Assembly: GCA_022766245.1 (NCBI GenBank)
Contig: JALEPL010000038.1
Location: 1 to 53,376, forward strand
Direction of reading: 5' to 3'
Source: Lachnospiraceae bacterium
GTDB taxonomy: Bacteria; Bacillota; Clostridia; Lachnospirales; Lachnospiraceae
Length of the DNA: 53,376 nt
The notes beneath the pieces were generated by a model that saw nothing but the letters and a program-made list of their open reading frames with translations, had not been told where the DNA came from and did not search any database. Positions 44,067 to 51,357 of this stretch are shown piece by piece. The first letter of the stretch is position 1. Each line of letters opens with the position of its first letter. A program made the position numbers and the translations under genes.

Positions 44067-44868
44067 TAAAAAAATTGGTTTTATCGGCAGCGGCAACATG
44101 GGAAGCGCCATGATTGGCGGAATCATCGCCGCCGGTTTAGTTCCGGCGGATCACATTACCGCCAGTGCCAAAACCCAGACAACCTTAGATAAACTGTCCG
44201 CACAATACGGCATCCGAACCACATTGGACAATGTGGCGGTGGCACAGGATTCTGATATTCTGTTTCTGGCGGTAAAGCCCTATCTCTACGAAACGGTCAT
44301 CCGGGATATCCGGGAAAGCATCACAGACGACACCATCATCGTAGCCATCGCTGCCGGTCAGACCATTGGGCGGATGGAATCCCTGTTTGGCCGCCAGGTG
44401 AAACTGGTTCGTACCATGCCAAACACTCCGGCCATGGTGTCAGAGGCCATGTCAGCCATCACTCCCAACGAAAATATGTCCCCCGCGGAAACTGCGGAAA
44501 TCGTCACCATTTTTGAAAGCTTCGGCAAGGCAGAGCTGGTGCCGGAAAGCCTTATGGATACAGTGACCGGTGTCAGCGGCTCCTCTCCGGCATACGTGTA
44601 CATGTTCATTGAGGCCATGGCAGATGCTGCGGTAAAGGACGGCATGCCCCGTGCACAGGCCTACAAGTTTGCAGCCCAGTCTGTATTAGGTGCCGCAAAA
44701 ATGGTATTGGAAACCGGAAAGCATCCCGGTGAACTGAAGGATGCGGTATGCTCTCCCGGCGGCACCACCATCGAGGCGGTGGCAAAGCTGGAGGAAGGCG
44801 GCTTCCGAAGCACCGTCATGGCAGCACAGAACGCATGCACTGCCAAGTCCCGGGATATGAGTAAATAG
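44050..44868 (+). CDS. proC: Pyrroline-5-carboxylate reductase
   Basis: 272 residues catalysing the last step of proline synthesis with NAD(P)H. The Rossmann motif IGFIGSGNMGSAM is near the N-terminus. VRTMPNTPAMV, the helix GVSGSSPAYVYMFIEAMADAA and the substrate loop CSPGGTTIEA complete the family signature. The start is the ATG at 44050 within the second copy of the duplicated start region; an upstream non-ATG start would run through the hairpin. A hairpin at 44878-44919 follows the stop. proA and proB are not in the window. Confidence 0.95.
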   Translation: MNEVHNKKIGFIGSGNMGSAMIGGIIAAGLVPADHITASAKTQTTLDKLSAQYGIRTTLDNVAVAQDSDILFLAVKPYLYETVIRDIRESITDDTIIVAIAAGQTIGRMESLFGRQVKLVRTMPNTPAMVSEAMSAITPNENMSPAETAEIVTIFESFGKAELVPESLMDTVTGVSGSSPAYVYMFIEAMADAAVKDGMPRAQAYKFAAQSVLGAAKMVLETGKHPGELKDAVCSPGGTTIEAVAKLEEGGFRSTVMAAQNACTAKSRDMSK

Positions 44869-44877
44869 AATGGGTTT

Positions 44878-44928
44878 TCTCTTCCCTATGGTCTTGTTCC
44901 AGGCCGAAGGGGGAAGAGATTTCATTTC
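44878..44928 (+). terminator. Probable terminator of proC
   Basis: TCTCTTCCC (44878-44886) pairs with GGGAAGAGA (44911-44919), followed by TTTCATTTC. The loop is long (24 bases), so efficiency is uncertain. Confidence 0.55.
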
Positions 44929-45021
44929 AAATTAAACCTCAGTATTACACTCTAACCATAGTGCCCTATTGTCAAATCAACGGACATGGTTTTGTAAAAT
45001 AAATGTAATATTGTTAGGGGG

Positions 45022-45048
45022 ATAACTGTGAAGGTACTGAACAGATAT
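45022..45048 (+). repeat. 27-bp dispersed palindromic repeat, copy C
   Basis: It starts ATAACTGT, has GAAGGTACTGA in the middle and ends ACAGATAT. It lies in the convergent gap between proC and the Sm_multidrug_ex gene, which contains no gene. Confidence 0.65.
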
Positions 45049-45055
45049 ATTGGAG

Positions 45056-45103
45056 AAATAAAAAAAGCACCTGTCATCCACTTCATAACGTGATGACAAG
45101 TGC
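45056..45103 (-). terminator. Terminator of the hisC-export protein genes
   Basis: Read leftward, GCAC...TGTCATC and GATGACA...GTGC form an interrupted stem of about 13 pairs followed by a run of seven T. It begins 8 bases after the stop at 45111. Confidence 0.85.
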
Positions 45104-45110
45104 CAATCTT

Positions 45111-45578
45111 TTACCGAATCAATGAGAAAATCCCCACGCTTCCCAGCATCATAATGATACCGGCCAAAAGCACACCCAGCATAACCGCAATGACAGAGGA
45201 CTTAAAGTCCATATCCAGAATGCTGGCTGCCAGTGTTCCGGTCCATGCTCCGGTTCCGGGAATCGGAATACCTACAAAGAGGAGCAATGCCAGGAACAAT
45301 CCTTTTCCTGCCTTGGCCTGCAGCTTCTTGCCGCCTTTCTCACCCTTTTCCAGACACCAGGAAAAGAACTTCCCGATCACCGGCTTATCTGCGCCCCACT
45401 CTAACACTTTGCGGGCGAAGAAATAAATCACCGGAACCGGAAGCATATTTCCAATGATACAGATGATGTAGGACGGCACGATGGGAAGTCCCATTCCCTG
45501 TGCAATGGGAATCGCTCCACGCAGTTCAATGATGGGCACCATAGATACCAAAAATACAAATAAATACTGTTTTAACAT
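45111..45578 (-). CDS. Putative small multidrug export protein (Sm_multidrug_ex family, COG2426)
   Basis: 155 residues, mostly hydrophobic, with four or so membrane segments. The N-terminal PIIELRGAIPIAQGMGLP and the central GIPIPGTGAWTG segments are typical of this poorly characterised family, whose transport activity is inferred rather than proven. A basic cytoplasmic loop (EKGEKGGKKLQAKAGKG) lies between them. It sits 43 bases downstream of hisC in the same direction and ends at a strong terminator. Confidence 0.85.
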   Translation of the reverse strand: MLKQYLFVFLVSMVPIIELRGAIPIAQGMGLPIVPSYIICIIGNMLPVPVIYFFARKVLEWGADKPVIGKFFSWCLEKGEKGGKKLQAKAGKGLFLALLLFVGIPIPGTGAWTGTLAASILDMDFKSSVIAVMLGVLLAGIIMMLGSVGIFSLIR

Positions 45579-45621
45579 AAAAATCCTCTTTCACCTTTTC
45601 TACTGAATAGTTACTATTCTT

Positions 45622-46677
45622 CTATTGATACTCTCGCAGAAATGCCAGCAGTGTATCCATCTCCTCATCCGTTCCGATGGTGATGCGCAGATAATTACGA
45701 ATCCGCTCCGGGCTGTTAAAATGACGGACATAAATATCCCGCTTCTTCAAGTCCTCAAAAAGCTGTTCCATGGAAATAGTGGGATGCGTCACAAACAGGA
45801 AATTACTCATGGAATCTCCAAATATATATCCCAGCTTCTTTAACTCTTCTTTGATCCGCTCTCTGGTAGCGATAATCTTCGCCGTAGTCTCTTTAAAATA
45901 AGCCTCATCCTCCACTGCCGCGGCTCCCATGGTGATGGTAAGCTGATTCATGGTGTAGGAATTGAAGGAATACTTCACGTCGTTTAAATACCTGATCAGT
46001 TCCGGCTGAGCCATCACATATCCGATGCGCATGCCGGCCATGGAACGAGACTTGCTGAAAGTCTGCACGACTAGTACATTATCATATTTTTCAATCAATG
46101 GCAAGGCAGATACTCCACCAAAATCAATATATGCCTCATCCACAATCACAATGACATCCGGATTATTATTTATGATTTCTTCAATCTGCTCCAGGGGCAT
46201 GAGATTGCCGGTAGGCGCATTGGGATTCGGGAATATAATTCCCCCGTTTTCCCGATTGTAGTCAGCGGGACGGATTTGAAAATCCTCATCCAGAGGAATC
46301 TGCTCATAGGGAATGCGGAATTCCTCCGCCCACACATCGTAAAACGAATAGGTGATATCCGGAAACAGCAATGGCTTTTGGGAATTAAAGAATGTCATGA
46401 AACACATGGCCAGCACATCATCGGAACCCACTCCCACAAACACCTGATTTTCGTTTAATCCATAGCGGTCTGCAATAGCTTTTACCAGCACATGGGCCGT
46501 GGGATCCGGATAGAGCCGTAGTCTGTCCGTGTCAAACTCCTGCATGGCCTTCTCCACGCCGGGAGCCGGCGGATAAGGATTCTCGTTGGTGTTTAATTTA
46601 ATCATATTTGCTTTATTGGGCTGCTCGCCCGGAACGTAAGGTACCACCTTACGAATATTTGCTTCCCAGTTCTTCAT
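45622..46677 (-). CDS. hisC: Histidinol-phosphate aminotransferase
   Basis: A 351-residue fold-type I PLP enzyme that converts imidazole-acetol phosphate to histidinol phosphate in histidine synthesis. NTNENPYPP near residue 30, the PNPNAPTGN loop, VDEAYIDF (PLP Asp) and the Schiff-base Lys in VQTFSKSRSMAGMRIGY support the HisC subgroup. No other his gene is present, so a broader role (for example with aromatic amino acids) cannot be excluded. The leader upstream carries a palindromic repeat and a hairpin that separate it from the other aminotransferase gene. Confidence 0.92.
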   Translation of the reverse strand: MKNWEANIRKVVPYVPGEQPNKANMIKLNTNENPYPPAPGVEKAMQEFDTDRLRLYPDPTAHVLVKAIADRYGLNENQVFVGVGSDDVLAMCFMTFFNSQKPLLFPDITYSFYDVWAEEFRIPYEQIPLDEDFQIRPADYNRENGGIIFPNPNAPTGNLMPLEQIEEIINNNPDVIVIVDEAYIDFGGVSALPLIEKYDNVLVVQTFSKSRSMAGMRIGYVMAQPELIRYLNDVKYSFNSYTMNQLTITMGAAAVEDEAYFKETTAKIIATRERIKEELKKLGYIFGDSMSNFLFVTHPTISMEQLFEDLKKRDIYVRHFNSPERIRNYLRITIGTDEEMDTLLAFLREYQ

Positions 46678-46698
46678 CGTATGTCTCCTAGTTTTTAT

Positions 46699-46725
46699 TT
46701 AACTGCTCAGTTCCTTCACAGTTAA
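46699..46725 (-). repeat. 27-bp dispersed palindromic repeat, copy D
   Basis: Read on the minus strand it starts TTAACTGT, has GAAGGAACTGA in the middle and ends GCAGTTAA. It lies upstream of hisC and directly next to the hairpin at 46727-46770. Confidence 0.65.
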
Positions 46726-46726
46726 G

Positions 46727-46770
46727 AGCGCAAATCCATGCTAAATTTGCTTCGCAAATGGATTTGCGCT
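46727..46770 (-). terminator. Hairpin after the aspartate-type aminotransferase gene
   Basis: AGCGCAAATCCAT (46727-46739) and ATGGATTTGCGCT (46758-46770) pair perfectly, with a nested AATTTGC/GCAAA inside. The stem is a variant of the terminator stem at 37591-37632. No good T-run follows leftward, so it may be a repeat rather than an efficient terminator. Confidence 0.5.
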
Positions 46771-46832
46771 TGCTAAATATACATTTTCATACGGCACCCG
46801 CAGTAAATGCGTATGCCTGCCGAATAGTTACG

Positions 46833-48023
46833 TTACTTCAACTCATACTCCTCTGCCAGCTTTGCGAAGGCCTGCAGAGAATTCACCACCGTCTCATGGG
46901 ACACACAGTAAGCCAGACGCACATATCCTTTGCAGCCAAAGGCACTTCCCTTTACCATGATAATGTGATATTTCTTTCCGGCCTCCACAAACTCAGCTTC
47001 GTTCTCCACCGGGGATTTCATCCACAGATAGAAGGCTCCCTGGGGCTTCACACAGGTAAATCCCAAAGAAGTCAGTCCTTCATAGAGATCCCTTCGGTTT
47101 CTGTCATAAAACTCCAGATTCGTCTGCTCATTCACACAGCGGGCCACCGCCTTCTGCATCAGGGAAGGTGCATTGACAAATCCCAAGGTGCGGTTTGACA
47201 CGCTTAATCCCTCCAACAGATCTGCGGAATCGCTGGCCTCATCCGGCACCACCACATAGCCGATACGCTCTCCCGGCAGGGACAGAGACTTGCTGAAGGA
47301 ATAACCCACCAGCGTATTGCGATAATACTTGGTGAGGAAATCCACCTGCGCTCCATCATACACCAGCTCCCGATATGGTTCGTCAGAAATAAGATAAATA
47401 TCTGTTCCAAACTCCTGCTCTTTTTTCTCCAAAATAGAAGCGAGAGCTTTTAACATATCAGCTCCATATACCACACCGGTAGGATTGTTGGGATTATTGA
47501 TAATCACTGCCTTGGTGCGGCTGGTGATCTTTGCCTCCAGATCCTTAAGATCCGGCATAAAAGTCTCGTAGTCCGGCGCTACTTCCACGATCATCGCATC
47601 AAAGTTTGCCGCATAGCTTTTGTATTCTCCAAAGTAGGGCACAAATACCACCACTTCGTCCTCCGGGTCTAAAATGGTCTTAAAAATAATATTGAGTCCC
47701 CCTGCTGCCCCCACGGTCATTACCACATTGCGGGCAGAAAATCCGGTACCAAAACGCTGATTCAGATTCTGCGCAATGGCTTCCCGCACATCCTCATAGC
47801 CGGAATTGGCCATATATCCGTGGATCACCAGTGGATCCGTCTCATCCAGAATATCCTTCACCGCCTGGTTAAAGGATACCGGTGCCGGCGTGGCCGGATT
47901 CCCCAGACTGAAATCATACACATTCTCCGCTCCTACCTTTGCAGCCATCTCCTGTCCTTCCACAAACATGGCACGAATGGCTGAGCTTCCTGCCATGGCA
48001 GCCTGAATTTTTTTTGATAACAT
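46833..48023 (-). CDS. Pyridoxal-phosphate aminotransferase, aspartate aminotransferase-like
   Basis: A 396-residue fold-type I aminotransferase of the COG0436 group. VYDFSLGNPATPAP is the N-terminal substrate region, NNPNNPTGVVY precedes the PLP Asp region (LISDEPYRELV), and the catalytic Lys is in SFSKSLSLPGERIGY. Arg for the substrate carboxylate occurs in GYVRLAYCVS near the C-terminus. Aspartate, alanine or aromatic substrates are possible. It lies 36 bases downstream of the HD-GYP/GNAT gene without a visible terminator between, so it may share the alarmone synthetase transcript. Confidence 0.88.
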   Translation of the reverse strand: MLSKKIQAAMAGSSAIRAMFVEGQEMAAKVGAENVYDFSLGNPATPAPVSFNQAVKDILDETDPLVIHGYMANSGYEDVREAIAQNLNQRFGTGFSARNVVMTVGAAGGLNIIFKTILDPEDEVVVFVPYFGEYKSYAANFDAMIVEVAPDYETFMPDLKDLEAKITSRTKAVIINNPNNPTGVVYGADMLKALASILEKKEQEFGTDIYLISDEPYRELVYDGAQVDFLTKYYRNTLVGYSFSKSLSLPGERIGYVVVPDEASDSADLLEGLSVSNRTLGFVNAPSLMQKAVARCVNEQTNLEFYDRNRRDLYEGLTSLGFTCVKPQGAFYLWMKSPVENEAEFVEAGKKYHIIMVKGSAFGCKGYVRLAYCVSHETVVNSLQAFAKLAEEYELK

Positions 48024-48059
48024 ATCTATTGCCTTCTTTCCCGTATGATCCTATAACAT

Positions 48060-50393
48060 TTATTCCTCTGGCGTCGTTTTCTCCATAAATCCGGGGAATT
48101 CGCTTTTCTCAAATCCATTGCGCCAGCCAAATTTATCAAAATGCCCTTCCTCCGCCAGCGGCATCAGAATCTTTTGATAACCTGCACTGCGTGCCAGATG
48201 TTCTACCTCCCGTAAAAGCATGGTTCCTACACCCAGTCTCCGGCTCTTCGGTTCAATCATAAACTCCAGAATCTCCAGGTACTGCGTCTCATGCTTCTCC
48301 ACGAAAGCATACCCATAAGCATTACCATAACCATCCAGCACCATGAAAACACGTCCCTGACACTGCAAAAACATTTCTCTCTGACGAACAGCAGACGCCT
48401 GATTGAGTCTGGCCAGCTTATCCAAATCCGATACCCGGCAAAGACGCACATACTTTTCATCCTTTGGACGAAACTTCACCTCCGGCTCCACATAACGATG
48501 ATAAATCTCATAGTAGGTGGCTTCCCGCTCTGTTCGAGTCAGTTCCTCGATACGATGGATCAGTTCCTCATTTCCTTCCAAAAGATCCACCAGTTCATCA
48601 GAATAACGTGTTCCCTTTTCCGCTTTCATCTCCTCCAACACCGTGGGGAAATCTTTTGTCTTGGCATAGTTTCTACCCAGCTGGTCTGTTCCTGCATCAA
48701 TACAGTCACAGATCTTAATAATATCCATGAAGATTTTTTTATCTGATTTGTGAATGTCAAACTCTTCCGGATACCCCTTTTTCCCGTCAAAAGATCTGTG
48801 GTGTCCCAATGCAATATCCTGAAAGGGACGCAGTGCCGGTATACATCCTGCCAGATTCGCCCCTGCCATAGGATGCTTTCGGATCAGTTCAAACTCTGCA
48901 TCTGTGATTCTTCTTCCCTGCAAATTAATGATGTCTGAGCAGACAATTTTACCCAGGTCGTGGCAGCGACCGGCCTTCCCGGTAAATTCCACCAGTTCAT
49001 CTGCCCGTTGTATCACATCTTCCACTGTTTTGCAGTCCAACTGCCCCACAAACAGCTCCGGTTTTTCCCGGATGAATACCCGTGTCATAGCACTGGCCAG
49101 TCGGCTCACCATGGCACAGTGAATCACCGTCATTACCTGTCTGCTGATATAGATTCCATTCAGCATTTCCAGTGTGGTATCCAGATCGGTACAGTTGGCA
49201 AACAACGTCATTAGCTGTCGCTCAATCCGTGCATCCACCAGATACTCCCCATTGATAACCGGTGACTCTGCATAGTACCGATGCACCTCAGCAAATATTT
49301 CCTTCTGAATCAGCGGATCCGGACAATACCGGATCAACTCCGGAATCAGATAATAAATATATGTATACGATGGATTCATGTAGAACAGCTGCTCTACCGC
49401 AAAATCCTCATCTGTAACATCTGAACTGAATAGAATATTATATGATGAAACACCAAACTCAAAATGATTGTGGTTGCTCTCATACTCGAGCTCCCACTTC
49501 TTCCAGATCAGAGCACGGTAATCCTGTTTGCTGATACGTCCTGCCACCAGCTGCATCTTGTTATGCAGTACATAAATCCGGCTGTCTACCTTATAGATAT
49601 CACCATACAGTTTTGCCTGAAGCTCGTATTCTGCCTCAATTTCCTCCCACAGTTCCGGCATCACATCGCTGCCCCGATCCAGCAATGTACCAATCACAAT
49701 CCCTGGTAAAGAGCGAAAAATACTTTGTGCTGCAACAATTTTCTTTTCGGAAAACATGCTCTTTGAAACATCACCTACCCAGTTCTGCATTGCCTCCTGC
49801 TGAAACTGATACAACTGTTTTTGATTGATTTTCTCCCGACATACCGCTGCCAACAACCGATAGTAATACGCATACATAGCTCGAAACAGCCGATAATCCT
49901 CCCATTGCTCCTGCTCCGTCAGATATAGATCAATACTCCTCTGAAAACACTCCACCGCATCATCATATCGATGCATCTCCATGATAGCAACACCCATAAA
50001 ATAATAAGCATCCATCAGCCGCTTCTTATTCCCGTTTACTTCATAGTAACGTAGCAGAAGCTTCAGAACAGGCACAGTCACCTGATAATCCCGAAATCCC
50101 TCGCTGCAGAAAAAGTCCACGTGGGTCATGAACATTTCTGCCAGCTCCGGATCCATCTGCTCCGGTTCTTTTTTGTTGGCCCGGACAAAGGGCATCAGCC
50201 AGTTGCGGATCATGTCCTCGTTATTCGTATACAATGCCCGGATCGTCTCAGATTTTCGCCGCAACGAAGCAGACCATTTCTCAAAGGAATAGGATTCCTT
50301 CAAAAGGCTCAACTCCAGCTTGTGAATGGTACTAATGCTGTTCTTATATGAATTGTAAAAAAGATCAATCTCCTTCGGTTCTATTCTCCCCAA
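48060..50393 (-). CDS. Helical (TPR-like) / HD-GYP phosphodiesterase / GNAT acetyltransferase fusion
   Basis: 777 residues. The first about 410 are helical, with a TPR-like stretch (YYFMGVAIMEMHRYDDAVECFQ near 120-152) and no catalytic motif. Residues about 420-610 form an HD-GYP domain: His425, HDLGK (478-482), HP (507-508), GHHRSFDGKKGYP (530-542) and CDCIDAGTDQLGRNY (562-576). The usual HHE reads HHR. Residues about 645-770 are a GNAT acetyltransferase with the acetyl-CoA motif RRLGVG (718-723). HD-GYP enzymes cleave cyclic dinucleotides; GNATs acylate amines. Start is uncertain: the TTG at 50393 overlaps the alarmone synthetase gene by 29 bases, with GGGAG 11 bases upstream. Confidence 0.85.
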   Translation of the reverse strand: MGRIEPKEIDLFYNSYKNSISTIHKLELSLLKESYSFEKWSASLRRKSETIRALYTNNEDMIRNWLMPFVRANKKEPEQMDPELAEMFMTHVDFFCSEGFRDYQVTVPVLKLLLRYYEVNGNKKRLMDAYYFMGVAIMEMHRYDDAVECFQRSIDLYLTEQEQWEDYRLFRAMYAYYYRLLAAVCREKINQKQLYQFQQEAMQNWVGDVSKSMFSEKKIVAAQSIFRSLPGIVIGTLLDRGSDVMPELWEEIEAEYELQAKLYGDIYKVDSRIYVLHNKMQLVAGRISKQDYRALIWKKWELEYESNHNHFEFGVSSYNILFSSDVTDEDFAVEQLFYMNPSYTYIYYLIPELIRYCPDPLIQKEIFAEVHRYYAESPVINGEYLVDARIERQLMTLFANCTDLDTTLEMLNGIYISRQVMTVIHCAMVSRLASAMTRVFIREKPELFVGQLDCKTVEDVIQRADELVEFTGKAGRCHDLGKIVCSDIINLQGRRITDAEFELIRKHPMAGANLAGCIPALRPFQDIALGHHRSFDGKKGYPEEFDIHKSDKKIFMDIIKICDCIDAGTDQLGRNYAKTKDFPTVLEEMKAEKGTRYSDELVDLLEGNEELIHRIEELTRTEREATYYEIYHRYVEPEVKFRPKDEKYVRLCRVSDLDKLARLNQASAVRQREMFLQCQGRVFMVLDGYGNAYGYAFVEKHETQYLEILEFMIEPKSRRLGVGTMLLREVEHLARSAGYQKILMPLAEEGHFDKFGWRNGFEKSEFPGFMEKTTPEE

Positions 50394-51069
50394 GTTCTTC
50401 TACACTCCCATCCTCAAGTTCAATCATATTATGAATGTCCTGCATGGCACAATCCATCTCTGTAATTACGTCTGCCACCATTTTCAGGCGACCGGCAATT
50501 TCCTCCGCATTCTGGATATGCTTTTTGTACTTTAGTTTGTGTTCCAGACTAGCCCAGAAATCCATGGCTATGGTACGAAGCTGTACCTCCACCTTCATGT
50601 GACGTTTTTCATTAGAAAGAAAAATCGGCACATCCACAATCAGATGCAGGCTGCGGTAGCCGTTATCCTTTGGTCTTTTAATATAATCCTTCTTCTCTAC
50701 CAGCTGAATATCATCCTGCTGCAGCAAAAGATCCGCCATGGTATAAATATCGTCCTGAAAAGAACAAATAACACGTACCCCTGCAATATCAAACAAATTC
50801 TCCTCAATGGTTCTGACCGAAACAGGAAGCTCCTTCCTTTTCAGTTTTCCCATAATACTGGCAGGTTTCTTTAATCTGGTGTGGATGGACTCAATGGGAT
50901 TCCGGTTATACTGAACCGAAAACTGTTCGTTTAGCACTCGAAACTTCGTCTCTACCTCCATGATGGCACACCGATAATACATCATGAGTGTGTTAAAGGG
51001 TTTGAACTCATCAAACAATTCTGACGGATTTTCTGAACTATCTATCTTCTTAATCACTTCTTCTCGCAT
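50365..51069 (-). CDS. Small alarmone synthetase, RelQ-like, paralog 2
   Basis: 234 residues of RelA/SpoT synthetase domain alone. TRLKKPASIMGKLKRK is the basic ATP region, DIAGVRV (94-100) carries the metal Asp, NGYRSLH (136-142) is the GTP-site loop and EVQLRT (161-166) has the catalytic Glu. All key residues are present, so it is probably active in making (p)ppGpp-type nucleotides. It shares the FWASLEHK helix with paralog 1 at 25536 but differs in termini. Its end overlaps the HD-GYP/GNAT gene by 29 bases, a strong sign of translational coupling. The ribosome site is weak (TAGG). A candidate promoter is at 51113-51141. Confidence 0.92.
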   Translation of the reverse strand: MREEVIKKIDSSENPSELFDEFKPFNTLMMYYRCAIMEVETKFRVLNEQFSVQYNRNPIESIHTRLKKPASIMGKLKRKELPVSVRTIEENLFDIAGVRVICSFQDDIYTMADLLLQQDDIQLVEKKDYIKRPKDNGYRSLHLIVDVPIFLSNEKRHMKVEVQLRTIAMDFWASLEHKLKYKKHIQNAEEIAGRLKMVADVITEMDCAMQDIHNMIELEDGSVEELGENRTEGD

Positions 51070-51112
51070 GGCTCGTACCTACTTCCGATATTTTTAATCA
51101 CTATTACCTTAC

Positions 51113-51141
51113 ATAATACCGCAGTATGGCATATTTTTCTA
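51113..51141 (-). promoter_or_regulatory. Candidate promoter of the alarmone synthetase / HD-GYP operon
   Basis: On the minus strand TAGAAA (51141-51136), 17 bases, TATTAT (51118-51113), about 45 bases before the ATG. The -35 is weak. Confidence 0.4.
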
Positions 51142-51312
51142 TAGATATTTTGAAATACTTAAAAAATACTGCAAAATCTCACGCATTGAATTTATTCCTG
51201 TGTTGTGACATACTGTATCTGTTCAGATTACATAAAATTCCATTGGAGTCTGGACAGATACCATCTTTATACGATAGTGTCAAGTCAAATATGAAAATGG
51301 CATCAAGACTCC

Positions 51313-51327
51313 GTCACCTGCGGTGAC
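51313..51327 (+). other. Small hairpin in the leader of the Xaa-Pro aminopeptidase gene
   Basis: GTCACC (51313-51318) and GGTGAC (51322-51327) pair around a three-base loop, 30 bases before the ATG. The remaining 288-base gap (51070-51357) is AT-rich and I see no gene in it. Confidence 0.4.
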
Positions 51328-51357
51328 ACCTCATGCCAAAACACGGGAGGACACAAC

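Noticed and set aside
51126-51326. 66-codon rightward frame before pepP
   Set aside because: No ribosome site, no family resemblance, and it lies across the probable promoter of the leftward alarmone synthetase.
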